Part shown: in pieces, positions 44,747-54,188 of the stretch
Layout of the letters: each line of letters starts with the position of its first letter
Position numbering within the stretch: the stretch's first letter is position 1
DNA from: Candidatus Methylophosphatis roskildensis
Lineage (GTDB): Bacteria > Pseudomonadota > Gammaproteobacteria > Burkholderiales > Rhodocyclaceae
Direction of reading: 5' to 3'
Assembly (NCBI GenBank): GCA_016708905.1
Contig: JADJEV010000005.1
Span: 806,001-870,000, forward strand
Length of the DNA: 64,000 nt
The notes under the pieces: generated by a model
What the model was told of the DNA's origin: nothing
Database searches by the model: none
Seen by the model: the letters and a program-made list of their open reading frames with translations, nothing else
Made by a program: the position numbers and the translations under genes

Positions 44747-45127
44747 TTATTTGATTTCGACCTTCGCGCCAGCGTCCTCGAGCTGCTTCTTCAGCGCCTC
44801 GGCGTCGGCCTTGGGGATTGCTTCCTTGACTGGCTTCGGTGCGCCGTCCACGAGATCCTTGGCTTCCTTCAGGCCCAGTGCAGTTGCAGCGCGAACCACC
44901 TTGATCACTTCGACCTTCTTTTCACCTGCTGCCAGCAGCATGACGGTGAATTCGGTCTGCTCTTCGACCGCCGGCGCTGCCGCACCGCCGGCTGCCGGGG
45001 CCGCCACAGCAACGGCGGCTGCAGCGGATACGCCGAACTTCTCCTCCATGTCCTTGATCAGGCCGGATAGCTCCAGCACCGTCATGTTGGAAATGGATTC
45101 GAGGATTTGCTCTTTGGTAACGGACAT
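44747..45127 (-). CDS. rplL: 50S ribosomal protein bL12
   Basis: A 126-residue stalk protein: N-terminal dimerisation helix (VTKEQILESISNMTVLELSG), Ala-rich hinge (about 38-58) and C-terminal factor-binding domain (VIKVVRAATALGLKEAKDLV). ATG 45127 gives the family N-terminus; the longer frame is rejected. Confidence 0.98.
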   Translation of the reverse strand: MSVTKEQILESISNMTVLELSGLIKDMEEKFGVSAAAAVAVAAPAAGGAAAPAVEEQTEFTVMLLAAGEKKVEVIKVVRAATALGLKEAKDLVDGAPKPVKEAIPKADAEALKKQLEDAGAKVEIK

Positions 45128-45211
45128 TTGATACTCCTGAATATCGATCAATACCGCAGGTCTGCGGTATGAAGTTTCAATGGTTGTTTCGTGTTCCGGA
45201 TTGGCAACGGC

Positions 45212-45736
45212 TCACGCCGCTTCCTTCTGATCGCGAACGGCAGCGAGGGCGCGCACGAACTTGCTCGGCACTTCATTGAGCGTGCGCACGAACTTCACGA
45301 CCGGCGCCTGCATCGTACCCAATAGCATGGCCAGCAATTCGTCGCGGCTCGGCATGGTGGCCAGCGCCTTGACGCCATTGGCGTCCATGACGTAGTTGGC
45401 CATCGCACCAGCCTTGATCACGAGCTTGTCATTGCTCTTGGCAAACTCGTTGAGCACCTTGGCAGCGCCCACCGGATCCGTGGAAATCCCATAGATCAGT
45501 GGGCCAGCCAGGTGCCCCGCCAGCCCCTCGAACGGCGTACCTGCAACGGCACGACGCGCGAGCGTGTTTTTGAGCACGCGCAGGTACACCCCCTCCTTAC
45601 GCGCCTTCGCACGCAAGCTGGTGATGTCACCCACTTCCAGACCACGGTACTCAGCGACGACGATCGCCTGTGCTCCCGCAACCTGCGCGGAAATATCGGC
45701 AACAACCGCCTTCTTCTGATCAAGATTGAGACCCAA
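45212..45736 (-). CDS. rplJ: 50S ribosomal protein uL10
   Basis: A 174-residue uL10, GLNLDQKKAVVADISAQVA at the start, AQAIVVAEYRGLEVGDITSL, and a C-terminal helix that anchors L12 dimers. The start is a TTG at 45736 with GGGAG six bases upstream; TTG 45742 is less likely. A rare start codon suits a translationally regulated gene. Confidence 0.95.
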   Translation of the reverse strand: MGLNLDQKKAVVADISAQVAGAQAIVVAEYRGLEVGDITSLRAKARKEGVYLRVLKNTLARRAVAGTPFEGLAGHLAGPLIYGISTDPVGAAKVLNEFAKSNDKLVIKAGAMANYVMDANGVKALATMPSRDELLAMLLGTMQAPVVKFVRTLNEVPSKFVRALAAVRDQKEAA

Positions 45737-46044
45737 GGTCAACTCCCAGTTAAGCGGTTCGTCAGCAACAGATCCGCTTCCGAACCAACACGGCGACCTT
45801 CATTCAGGATTCCAACCACCGCCGAGCGCGCCGAAACGCGCTCGATTGCTTCCGATTCCTGGTTCGGGTAACGCCATCTGCGTTGGGCACCGCCGTACCT
45901 CGCGGCATTTCGATGAATTAAGTGCATGGATCCAACCTGCGGACCTTCGCGCCCCAACGGTCTTTGACAACCTGCCGGGAGGATCTCCTCCCGCCAGCCC
46001 AAAGTTCTTTCCGCCGCCACCGCGCAGGCGGCGTCTGCAAATTG
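45737..46044 (-). promoter_or_regulatory. rplJL leader, probable L10 autoregulation region
   Basis: A 308-bp gene-free spacer between rplA and rplJ, the position of the L10(L12)4 binding leader in E. coli. It contains a strong dyad CGGGAGGA-TC-TCCTCCCG (45976-45993) and further GC-rich pairing near 45810-45850. No clear promoter boxes or U tract. Confidence 0.5.
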
Positions 46045-46743
46045 CTACTGCGCGCTCAGGCTCGCCTGATCGACGCGTACACCGGCACCCATGGTCGAGG
46101 TCAGGGAAATCTTCCTCAAGTACTGGCCCTTCGACGATGCGGGCTTTGCCTTCTGCAGCGCCTCCAGCAGAGCGGACAGGTTCTGCTGCAGTGACTCCAC
46201 TGCGAACGAGGCGCGGCCGATCGTGCAATGCACGATACCCGCCTTGTCGGTACGGTACTGGACCTGACCCGCCTTGGCATTCTTCACGGCCGTGGCGACA
46301 TCCATGGTCACGGTACCGACCTTCGGATTCGGCATCAGGCCGCGCGGGCCGAGAATCTGGCCAAGCGTGCCGACGACACGCATTGCATCGGGGGTAGCGA
46401 TCGCAATGTCGAATTCGAGAAAGCCATCCTTGACCTTGGCGGCGAGGTCGTCGAAACCGACAACATCGGCGCCCGCAGCCTTGGCGGTCTCAGCCTTTTC
46501 GCCCTGCGCGAAAACGGCGACGCGCACGTTCTTGCCGGTGCCAGCCGGCAATACGACCGAGCCGCGAACAACCTGGTCGGATTTCTTTGCGTCCACGCCG
46601 AGGTTGACCGCGACATCGATCGACTCGTCAAACTTGGCGGTCGCGCATTCCTTGATCAGCGCCAGGGCATCGCTCAGCGGGTAGGCTTTGATGCGATCGA
46701 CTTTGGCGCGAAGCGCCTGGACTCGCTTGGAGAGTTTCGCCAT
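46045..46743 (-). CDS. rplA: 50S ribosomal protein uL1
   Basis: A 232-residue uL1 (MAKLSKRVQALRAKVDRIKA start, FDESIDVAVNLGVDAKKSDQ, LGPRGLMPNPKVGTVT). It forms the L1 stalk and in E. coli represses the rplKA mRNA. ATG 46743, 1 bp after the rplK stop, is preferred over the longer open frame. Confidence 0.98.
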   Translation of the reverse strand: MAKLSKRVQALRAKVDRIKAYPLSDALALIKECATAKFDESIDVAVNLGVDAKKSDQVVRGSVVLPAGTGKNVRVAVFAQGEKAETAKAAGADVVGFDDLAAKVKDGFLEFDIAIATPDAMRVVGTLGQILGPRGLMPNPKVGTVTMDVATAVKNAKAGQVQYRTDKAGIVHCTIGRASFAVESLQQNLSALLEALQKAKPASSKGQYLRKISLTSTMGAGVRVDQASLSAQ

Positions 46744-46744
46744 G

Positions 46745-47175
46745 TCACAGGCCCTCCACGATGATGCCCATGCTGCGAGCACTGCCGGCGATGGTTCGTA
46801 CCGCGGCATCGAGATCGGCAGCGGTCAGATCCTTCAATTTGGATTTGGCGATCTCCTCGGCTTGCGCCCGCGTGATCTTGCCTACCTTGTCGGTATGCGG
46901 CTTGGGCGAACCCTTCTGCACCTGCGCGGCCTTTTTGATCAACACCGTCGCAGGCGGCGTCTTCATGACGAACGTGAAACTCTTGTCCGCAAAGGCGGTG
47001 ATCACCACCGGGATCGGCAGCCCGGGCTCCATGCTCTGGGTCTGGGCATTGAACGCCTTGCAGAATTCCATGATGTTGAGACCGCGCTGACCGAGCGCGG
47101 GACCGATCGGGGCGAGGGATTTGCCTTGCCCGCCGGCACTTGCAGCTTGACGTAGCCGACGATCTTCTTGGCCAT
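46745..47175 (-). CDS. rplK: 50S ribosomal protein uL11 (frame broken once)
   Basis: The restored protein is 143 residues: MAKKIVGYVKLQVPAGKANP, then PPIGPALGQRGLNIMEFCKA, TPPATVLIKKAAQVQKGS and the end SARSMGIIVEGL. One base is missing in the G run 47109-47112; adding it joins NPSP to PIGPALGQRG. Without correction only a 108-residue internal start appears. Sequencing error is likely. Confidence 0.95.
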
Positions 47176-47232
47176 GATTGCTCCTGATTTCGAGTAATAA
47201 CGCGCTTTCGGGTGGCCCTACTGACGCTCCTC

Positions 47233-47255
47233 TGCCGGACTTGCGGGGTCCGGCA
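47233..47255 (-). promoter_or_regulatory. Hairpin in rplK leader
   Basis: An 8-bp perfect stem TGCCGGAC / GTCCGGCA with a 7-nt loop lies between nusG and rplK, with no U tract. The place fits the L1 mRNA-binding region known upstream of rplK in E. coli; the fit to the L1 motif itself was not established. Confidence 0.4.
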
Positions 47256-47267
47256 ACCCGTTATCCG

Positions 47268-47801
47268 TTACGCTTTTTCGACCTGCGAGAACTCGAGCTC
47301 GACCGGCGTGGGGCGACCGAAAATGGTCACCGATACCGCAAGGCGGCTCTTCTCGTAGTTGACGCTTTCGACAAGGCCATTGAAATCCGTAAACGGGCCT
47401 TCCTTGACCCGCACCATTTCGCCGACCTCGAACAGCACCTTGGGCTTGGGCTTCTCCACGCCCTCCTGCATCTGCTGCATGATCTTCTGGACTTCGGCTT
47501 CCGAGATCGGTGTCGGCTTGGTCGCCGTACCACCGACGAAGCCGGTAACTTTGGCCGTGCTCTTAACCAGATGCCAGGTCTCGTCGTCCATCTCCATCTC
47601 GACCAGTACATAGCCAGGGAAGAACTTGCGTTCGGAGATGCTCTTTTGCCCCGACTTCATCTCGACGACTTCTTCTACCGGCACCAGAATCCGGCCGAAT
47701 TTGTCCTGCATCCCCGACCGTGTGACGCGATCGACCAACGCGCGCTGGACCGATTTCTCGAAACCGGAATAGGCATGAACCACGTACCAGCGCTTGGTCA
47801 T
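47268..47801 (-). CDS. nusG: Transcription termination/antitermination protein NusG
   Basis: A 177-residue NusG: NGN domain from MTKRWYVVHAYSGFEKSVQR to about 120 and a KOW domain with EMVRVKEGPFTDFNGLVESV. It links RNA polymerase to the ribosome through S10 or to Rho. The start at 47801 overlaps the secE stop by 4 bp. Confidence 0.97.
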   Translation of the reverse strand: MTKRWYVVHAYSGFEKSVQRALVDRVTRSGMQDKFGRILVPVEEVVEMKSGQKSISERKFFPGYVLVEMEMDDETWHLVKSTAKVTGFVGGTATKPTPISEAEVQKIMQQMQEGVEKPKPKVLFEVGEMVRVKEGPFTDFNGLVESVNYEKSRLAVSVTIFGRPTPVELEFSQVEKA

Positions 47802-48151
47802 GACTTCCTCCAGCCGAGAACCAGATCGTAGAGAATCCATTCGAGACTCTTGTCCGTGAGCCACAGGAAAACCGCCATGACCACCACGAACGCGAAAACG
47901 ATTCCTGTGGTCTGCATCGTCTCCTTGCGGGAAGGCCAGACGACCTTCTTGGTCTCGACGACCGTTTCCTGGCCGAAAACCGCAAAGCGCTGGCCTGGCG
48001 CGGTGAACCAGGCGACCGCCGCGCCCGCACCGATGCCCGCCAGTACCGACAGCACGCGAACGATCAGCGGCTGCTCACCAAGCAGATAAAAGCCGGACAA
48101 CCCGGCGATTACCAGCAATACTGCAAGCGCGAATTTCGCATTGTCAGCCAT
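47798..48151 (-). CDS. secE: Preprotein translocase subunit SecE
   Basis: A 117-residue SecE with three hydrophobic segments (about 7-25, 36-55 and 85-105) as in E. coli, and the conserved amphipathic part ETKKVVWPSRKETMQTT that clamps SecY. ATG 48151 (MADNAKFALAV) chosen. It overlaps nusG by 4 bp and follows tRNA-Trp by 24 bp. Confidence 0.95.
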   Translation of the reverse strand: MADNAKFALAVLLVIAGLSGFYLLGEQPLIVRVLSVLAGIGAGAAVAWFTAPGQRFAVFGQETVVETKKVVWPSRKETMQTTGIVFAFVVVMAVFLWLTDKSLEWILYDLVLGWRKS

Positions 48152-48175
48152 GGATTCCGTTCGAATCTGTCTGGG

Positions 48176-48251
48176 TGGCAGGGGCAGAGGGAATCGAACC
48201 CCCAACCTTCGGTTTTGGAGACCGACGCTCTGCCAGTTGAGCTATGCCCCT
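48176..48251 (-). tRNA. tRNA-Trp (CCA anticodon)
   Basis: A 76-nt cloverleaf with encoded CCA. The acceptor AGGGGCA pairs with TGCCCCT, the anticodon loop CTCCAAA carries CCA, and the T loop GGTTCGATTCC is canonical. It sits between tuf and secE as in many proteobacteria. Confidence 0.97.
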
Positions 48252-48265
48252 AACCCGGTAACACA

Positions 48266-48298
48266 GGATCCGCCGCGAAACCGTCTCGCGGCGGATCC
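48266..48298 (-). promoter_or_regulatory. Strong 13-bp hairpin between tuf copy 2 and tRNA-Trp
   Basis: A perfect stem GGATCCGCCGCGA / TCGCGGCGGATCC with a 7-nt loop starts 10 bp after the tuf stop. No U run follows, so it is more likely an RNA processing site separating tuf mRNA from the tRNA-secE transcript than a terminator. Confidence 0.5.
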
Positions 48299-48308
48299 GG
48301 CGTGTTTC

Positions 48309-49498
48309 TTAAGCGATGACCTTTGCCACGACGCCGGCGCCGACGGTACGGCCGCCTTCGCGAATGGCAAAGCGCAGCCCCTCTTCCATCGCGATCGGCG
48401 CGATCAGCTTGACCGTGATCGTGATGTTGTCCCCGGCATCACCATCTCCGTGCCCGCCGGCAGATCGATGCTGCCGGTCACGTCCGTTGTGCGAAAGTAG
48501 AACTGCGGACGGTAGCCGTTGAAAAACGGTGTGTGCCGCCCACCTTCTTCCTTGGAGAGTACGTAGATCTCGGCGGTGAAGTGGGTGTGCGGGTTGATCG
48601 AGCCCGGCTTGGCGAGCACTTGCCCGCGTTCGACTTCTTCTCGCTTGGTGCCGCGCAGCAGCACGCCGACGTTGTCTCCGGCCTGGCCCTGGTCCAGCAG
48701 CTTCCTGAACATCTCGACCCCGGTGCAGGTGGTCTTGACGGTGGGCTTGATGCCGACGATTTCGATCTCTTCTCCAACCTTGACGATGCCCCGCTCGATC
48801 CGACCAGTCACCACGGTGCCCCGACCGGAGATGGAGAAGACGTCTTCGATGGGCATCAGGAAGGCCCCGTCGATGGCCCGCTCCGGGGTGGGGATGTAGC
48901 TGTCGAGCGCATCAGCGAGCTGCATGATGGCTAGTTCGCCTTGTTCTCCCTTGTCGCCTTCGAGGGCTTTGAGCGCGCTGCCTTTGACGATGGGGATGTC
49001 GTCGCCTGGAAATTCGTATTTGCTGAGCAGTTCGCGTACTTCCATTTCGACCAGTTCGAGCAGCTCGGCATCGTCGACCATGTCGCATTTGTTCATGAAC
49101 ACGATGATGTAGGGCACGCCAACCTGGCGGGCCAGCAGGATGTGCTCGCGGGTCTGCGGCATCGGTCCGTCGGCGGCCGAGACGACCAGGATCGCCCCGT
49201 CCATCTGCGCCGCGCCGGTGATCATGTTCTTCACGTAATCGGCGTGGCCCGGGCAGTCTACGTGCGCGTAGTGACGGTTCTTGGTCTCGTACTCTACGTG
49301 CGCCGTGTTGATCGTGATGCCGCGCGCCTTCTCTTCCGGCGCAGCGTCAATGTCGTCGTATTTCTTCGCTTCTCCACCAAACTTGCTCGACAGCACCGAG
49401 GTCATGGCCGCCGTCAACGTGGTCTTGCCATGGTCCACGTGGCCTATCGTCCCCACATTCACGTGCGGCTTCGTCCGCTCGAACTTTCCCTTAGCCAT
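48309..49498 (-). CDS. tuf: Elongation factor Tu, copy 2 (tRNA-tuf operon, frame broken once)
   Basis: This is the second EF-Tu gene, base-for-base the same as copy 1 except for one silent change at the sixth codon, a GCT-TAA instead of GCC-TGA end, and one missing C at 48432-48435 (four C against five in copy 1). That loss breaks the frame about 42 codons before the end (after TEMVMPG). Direct comparison with the intact copy shows exactly which base is absent. Restored length 396 residues. It lies between tRNA-Thr and tRNA-Trp, the tufB position. Confidence 0.93.
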
Positions 49499-49579
49499 GC
49501 TAGATCACCCCGAATAGTCGCTGAATAACGTCAATTCCCTGCACAGATACCAGCCTCGCGGCTCGCACCCCCTGTCAAT

Positions 49580-49654
49580 TGGTGCCCATGGGCAGGATTG
49601 AACTGCCGACCTCTCCCTTACCAAGGGAGTGCTCTGCCACTGAGCTACATGGGC
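49580..49654 (-). tRNA. tRNA-Thr (GGT anticodon)
   Basis: A 75-nt cloverleaf with encoded CCA. The acceptor GCCCATG pairs with CATGGGC, the anticodon stem CTCCC/GGGAG encloses TTGGTAA with GGT. Third tRNA of the tuf operon. Confidence 0.97.
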
Positions 49655-49685
49655 CCATCCTGCATCTATGCTCGCCCGACAAGCC

Positions 49686-49759
49686 TGGAGCGGGTGAAGG
49701 GAATCGAACCCTCGTCATAAGCTTGGAAGGCTTCTGCTCTACCATTGAGCTACACCCGC
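49686..49759 (-). tRNA. tRNA-Gly (TCC anticodon)
   Basis: A 74-nt cloverleaf with encoded CCA. The acceptor GCGGGTG pairs with CACCCGC, anticodon loop CTTCCAA. The outermost anticodon-stem pair is a G-A mismatch, but the remaining four pairs hold. Confidence 0.95.
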
Positions 49760-49826
49760 ACAAACCCTGCTGCAACTCCGGCTCCGCCGCCGATTCGACG
49801 GCTTCGGCCGCGCCCCGCTGCAAACC

Positions 49827-49911
<85 letters not shown>

Positions 49912-49924
49912 AGCGAAACGCGAA

Positions 49925-49953
49925 ATTATGCTGGCCTTCCAGTCCCAAGTCAA
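49925..49953 (-). promoter_or_regulatory. Promoter of the tRNA-tuf-secE-nusG transcript
   Basis: TTGACT (49953-49948), a 17-bp spacer and CATAAT (49930-49925) lie on the minus strand directly before tRNA-Tyr. Each box is one mismatch from consensus. Confidence 0.7.
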
Positions 49954-50172
49954 ATGTGAAGGGCTTTTCCGTCCAGCGATCACAGACGCCAAGCGTTTGC
50001 CGGGCGCTGTCGTGCAAACGTGGAGTCGTTCGGGTCGTTGATCAGCGGAGACTCAATCGGGCGGCATGCAGCAGCCCAGGATCCGCAAAGCTGTGAAGCG
50101 GGAAGTGACGACTGTTGCGTTGCTTCGCAGAGACGCGGTGGACCGGGCCGCGCACGATTGTCGGCGTGATGG
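49954..50172. other. Spacer between pseudopilin gene and tRNA operon
   Basis: No gene, repeat or clear terminator seen. The last pseudopilin gene ends at 50173 and any terminator for the secretion locus is not of the stem-plus-U type. Confidence 0.4.
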
Positions 50173-50775
50173 TCATTTCGCGCTTCCCGTTCCCTGCGGG
50201 CTTGGACCACCCCGCAGGAACTGATTCAGGATGTCCGCATCGATGGCACGCCGCACATCGCTCTCTGGCGTGGCGCCTGAACCAGCCTGGCCACGGCCGA
50301 CGGCATCGCGAAAGGTGCTCCGGTCGTCGGACTTGGGCAGAAATATCCATTCGGAATATTTGGTCTTGCCTTCGAAATCCCGGTCTCGCGCCGAAAACTC
50401 GGCCACCTTGCGCGGTTTCGCCTCGGACAGGCTGAAGACGCCGACGATTCCACCCCTCACGTCCTTCTGCAGACCCCATTCGGTTTTACCCGTCATCGGA
50501 TCGATATAGAGCTTGCGAAGGTAACGCCGTGTATCGGGGTGACGCGGATCCTTGATCAGGTCGTTGAGGGTTCGCGGTGCGTGCTCATTGGAGTTTCTCG
50601 CAGCAGCCGCAAACCCCTTCAGCGCCTTGCGGAACTCCTCGCCGATGAACAGGAGCTCTACCTCCTTCTCGCGCTGGACCACGGTTGCCCATACTTGTGC
50701 AGTGGCCGCGAGTGCAGCCCCCATGCTCGCCACTATCAGCATCAGGCCGAGATAGGTAAAGCCGCGCTGGCGCAC
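50173..50775 (-). CDS. Type II secretion pseudopilin-like protein, distal
   Basis: About 200 residues when started at GTG 50775, immediately after the upstream stop. The prepilin leader is VRQRG followed by FTYLGLMLIVASMGAALAAT; the +5 position is Gly rather than the usual Glu. The remainder (FIGEEFRKALKGFAAAARNS, RRYLRKLYIDPMTGKTEWGL) resembles GspG/PulG-type periplasmic parts of MSHA-like and secretion pseudopilins. It ends the locus. An ATG at 50814 would overlap the previous gene and put 13 extra residues before the leader. A minor pseudopilin is likely. Confidence 0.75.
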   Translation of the reverse strand: MRQRGFTYLGLMLIVASMGAALAATAQVWATVVQREKEVELLFIGEEFRKALKGFAAAARNSNEHAPRTLNDLIKDPRHPDTRRYLRKLYIDPMTGKTEWGLQKDVRGGIVGVFSLSEAKPRKVAEFSARDRDFEGKTKYSEWIFLPKSDDRSTFRDAVGRGQAGSGATPESDVRRAIDADILNQFLRGGPSPQGTGSAK

Positions 50776-50779
50776 GGCG

Positions 50780-51199
50780 CTACCAGTCCTTGTAGGGCGT
50801 GCCGTCGAGCCCATTGCCTTCCGCGCCGCTGTGCAGATCGAAGACGCCGCCCTTTTCAGCAGAATCGGGCGGAACGATTATCCAGCCGTCCCTGGATTCG
50901 GAGACCGGATCGTAGGGAAGCGACTTCAGGTATCGCTTCTCGACCAGCACTTCCAGGCGATCGGGATACTTGCCGGTATCCCCACGGAACTTGTCGAGCG
51001 CGTCTCGCGTCGTTGCCAGGTTGGCGCGCAGAACAGCCTCTTTTGACCGCTCGATACTGTGGAAGTACCGTGGCGCCGCCAGCGTAAGCAACAGAGCAAC
51101 GATGGCCATCACGACGATCAGTTCGATCAGCGTGAAACCGCGCCACATCGACTGCTCCCGCCGTGAGTCGCGCGCCGTCGGCCACTTCGCCATCACCAT
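50780..51199 (-). CDS. GspG-like pseudopilin
   Basis: About 139 residues. The prepilin peptidase site is MWRG^FTLIELIVVMAIVALL with Glu at +5. The periplasmic part has the GspG signature KFRGDTGKYPDRLEVLVEKR, YDPVSESRDGWIIVPP and the end GTPYKDW, close to the next gene's end (VPYKEW), showing that the two are paralogues. It overlaps the preceding gene by 7 bp. The true start may be an internal ATG nearer the leader. Confidence 0.82.
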   Translation of the reverse strand: MVMAKWPTARDSRREQSMWRGFTLIELIVVMAIVALLLTLAAPRYFHSIERSKEAVLRANLATTRDALDKFRGDTGKYPDRLEVLVEKRYLKSLPYDPVSESRDGWIIVPPDSAEKGGVFDLHSGAEGNGLDGTPYKDW

Positions 51200-51726
51200 T
51201 CCTTGTAGGGCACGCCGTTCAGTCCGACACCGCTTGCGAGCGAGTAGACGTCGAAAACGTCCTCGCCGGAACGTGGCGCATCCGGCGGGCTCTCGTAAGA
51301 GCGCTTGCCCCAGGTCTCCTCGGCGGGCACCGCCGGATCGGTTGAAAACGGGTCGCGCGGCACGCGGCGCAGGAAATAGATCTTGGCGTCGGGCTTTGGA
51401 TTGGTCGGATCGGGCACGCCCTCCACCAGCTTCTTCAGGGACGGCGGATATCCGCTCGCGCCGACGGTATCCCCGGCCTGGCCGAACTTGCCGCCCGACG
51501 TGGCCTTTCCTTCGTCATGGGCCTGCTTGTACGCGTCGATCGCCGTCCGGATCTCGCGCAGAGAGGCGCGCAGTTCCTGCTCCTTGCCTCGCTGTGCCGC
51601 AAGTTCCGCCATTGGCAAGGCGATCGTGCTGAGGATGGCCACGATCGCCACCGTGATCAATAACTCGATAAGCGTGAAGCCGGTTCCGCACCGGCAGGCG
51701 CGCTCGCGAATCATCTCACTGCGCAA
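51193..51726 (-). CDS. GspG-like pseudopilin, longer paralogue
   Basis: A 177-residue pseudopilin with leader CRCGTG^FTLIELLITVAIVAIL and Glu at +5. The soluble domain (LREIRTAIDAYKQAHDEGKA, YPPSLKKLVEGVPDP, YFLRRVPRDPFS) follows the GspG fold with an insertion. It ends VPYKEW like its neighbour. It overlaps the secretin gene by 11 bp. Cleavage would need a prepilin peptidase encoded outside the window. Confidence 0.82.
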   Translation of the reverse strand: MRSEMIRERACRCGTGFTLIELLITVAIVAILSTIALPMAELAAQRGKEQELRASLREIRTAIDAYKQAHDEGKATSGGKFGQAGDTVGASGYPPSLKKLVEGVPDPTNPKPDAKIYFLRRVPRDPFSTDPAVPAEETWGKRSYESPPDAPRSGEDVFDVYSLASGVGLNGVPYKEW

Positions 51727-54188
51727 CGGTATTGATGATCACCGGCGGCGGTGCATTGGCGGTCAGCGGTGCGTCGTTCGCGCCGGCCGCCGAGACGCGG
51801 GACAGGCTGAGTTGAGATCCACCCTTGGCCGCAACCACTTCCAACTGTATGACCGCAACCGAACCGCCTCCGCTCACCGCCGATCCACCATTCTCCGACA
51901 AGCCGATCACCACCTGGCCGCCACCCTGGTCCACGTCCTGCGAAAAGTTCGATGGCGCGCTGGCCTTGCGCACCAGATCCCCTTCGCTAACCGCCAGCAC
52001 CTTGAACACGCCCGGGTCGAAGCCGAGCGAGAAACCGACATTGCTGATCCCGACTCCCGCCGGGGCGCTGACGAGGACGCTGATCTTGTCGCCCTGCTTG
52101 ACCTGCGGTGGCGCCTGAATCGACAAGTTGAACGGCTGCGCAACCGAGGGGGCCTGCGGTGGCGCCGCTCCATCTTGCGTCCGCGGCGCGAACCCCGACA
52201 GCAGGCCGGTTCCCCTCGCCGGTACCGCGGGGCGGCCTGCGCCAGCGGCGCCTGGGGCGCCCGCCGCGCCAGCGGCGCCAGTCTGCGCCCCCATCACGCC
52301 CGAGGTGCCAGCTCCTTTCAGACTGATCGTGCCGTCGCGCAAACCGGTTTCGGTTCCAGACCAGTATTCGAGGGTATCGACATCGTAAAGCTGCGGATTG
52401 CGCACGACGCGCGGCGTAACGGACAACACGATTTCGGTCTTGCGCCCGTCGTCACGCTGGCTGCCGAACAGGCGCCCGAGTATCGGAATGTCGCCAAGCG
52501 CCGGAATTTTGGTCGAATCGCGCCGCTGATCGTCCTGGATCAGGCCGGCGAGAATCTGGGTTTCGCCATCCTTCAGGCGCAACACAGTCTGTGCCGTGCG
52601 AGTTCCGATCTCATAGGCACGTGTGCCGGACGCAGCTTGAGTAACGACATTGGTGATATTGCTGACTTCAAGATTCAGCTTGATCGCCACATCACCATCG
52701 AGGTGCACGTTCGGCTCCACCTCGAGCTTGAGGCCGACGTCCAGGTAATTCACCGAGCCGGTCACCACGGGGTGCCGCTGGCGACCGGCGTCACTGAATT
52801 GGTAATCACCGGCACGCGCGAGCCGATCAGGATCTTGGCCTTCTCGCGGTTACGAGCGCGAATGCGCGGACTCGCCAAGGTATTCACATCTCCGTCGGTC
52901 TTGGCGATGTTCAGGGTCCACTGCACGCCCGACTTGACTATCAAATCACGCAAGTTCGTGCGGTTCAAATCCCCAGAGTGAAGTTTGGATTCTGGATGAA
53001 ACTTCTTGTGGTCGACACGGTGGTTCCGCTGGTTCCCGTAATATTGGCCACGTCCGTCGGAATCAACTGGGGTTCGGCGCTGACCGTCAGAGACGTCGGC
53101 CAGGCCAGGCCAAGATCGAGCGCCCGGCTGCGCGTGATTTCCAGCACTTCGACTTCGAGCATCACTTCCGGTTCGGCGGTATCGAGCGACGCGATCACCT
53201 TCTCGGCCAGGCGAACCGCGGCAGGCGTATCGCGCATGATCAGTGAATTCGTCTTCTCGTCCATGAACACATCGCGTGTCTTGAGCAGAGTCTTGAGCGC
53301 CGTCTGCGCCTGCTTGACTTCGGCATTGGCCAACTGGAAACGGCGAATCTTCAGATCCTGGTAGTCCTTGGTCTTGGCCGGTGTATTTGGATAGATCAGC
53401 ACCGTGTTTTCGCCGAGCACCTTCTTTTCCAGTTGGTTCTGGAACAGGATCAGGTCAAGTGTGTCTTCCACGTTGGTGTCCTTGACGAACACCGTCACTT
53501 TCAGATCGCCGCGCACATCCTTGTCGAGCACCACATTGATCCCGCTGGTCCGCGAAAGCGCTTCCAGCACCATCTTCAGGTTGGCATCGCGAAACTGCAG
53601 CGTCACGGGCTTGCGCAATTTGTTGTGGAGGGTTGGACCAGTCAAGGTTTCGCGGGCGCTCGCATCCTCGATCTGCCTGCGCAGTGACATGGCGCGGTTA
53701 TTGGACGGATCTTCCACCAGCACCGCAACGACCTTCTCCCTAGCAGCGGTGATATCGCCCTTCGCCAACAGCGACTGGGCTTCGCTCAGCGCAGCGAGAT
53801 GTCGGCGATCGGCATTCACGGCGTCCTGCCCAGCCTTCACTTTCGGGTCGTTCGGACTGATGCCCTCGGCGCGTTTCAGCAATGCTTCGGCGACATCGAA
53901 GCGCTCGGCGGCGCGCTCCGAAGAAGCCGAGTTTACGAGGCGTGCCACCGCCTGTTCACGGTTGCGCAGCAGATCGGCGCGGATCGCCCTATTGGACGGA
54001 TCTTCGTGCGAGGCCTCCTGCAGACGGGCCAGGCCCTCCTCGACCCGGCCCTCGTCGATCAAGGCACGGCCCTCGTCGTGCATGCGCTGCGCCGCACAGC
54101 CGAGCAGCAAAAAGGCCGCGAGCACAATGCCCGGCCCGTTGCGCAATCCGCGCGCGCGCCGAGGCGCGATTGGTCTGGTCTGAATCAC
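51716..54188 (-). CDS. Secretin lipoprotein with C-terminal cohesin-like domain (frame broken twice)
   Basis: The restored protein is 824 residues. A lipoprotein signal ends LLLG^C (about 31); TPR-like helices (about 35-160), a secretin N0/STN domain (VTLQFRDANLKMVLEALSRT, INVVLDKDVRGDLKVTVFVK), a secretin_N repeat, then the outer-membrane secretin core (LASPRIRARNREKAKILIGS, GDIPILGRLFGSQRDDGRKT, LSVTPRVVR). The last 125 residues form a cohesin-like beta domain (PPQVKQGDKISVLVSAPAGV, VGFSLGFDPGVFKVLAVSEG). Missing bases at 52971-52974 and 52769-52772 break the frame. The start is GTG 54188, overlapping the previous stop. Its role is the outer-membrane gate of the secretion or pilus system. 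Confidence 0.88.

Noticed and set aside
48309..49498. tuf copy 2 as a decaying gene
   Set aside because: The only defect is one missing C in a run of five, present in the otherwise identical first copy.
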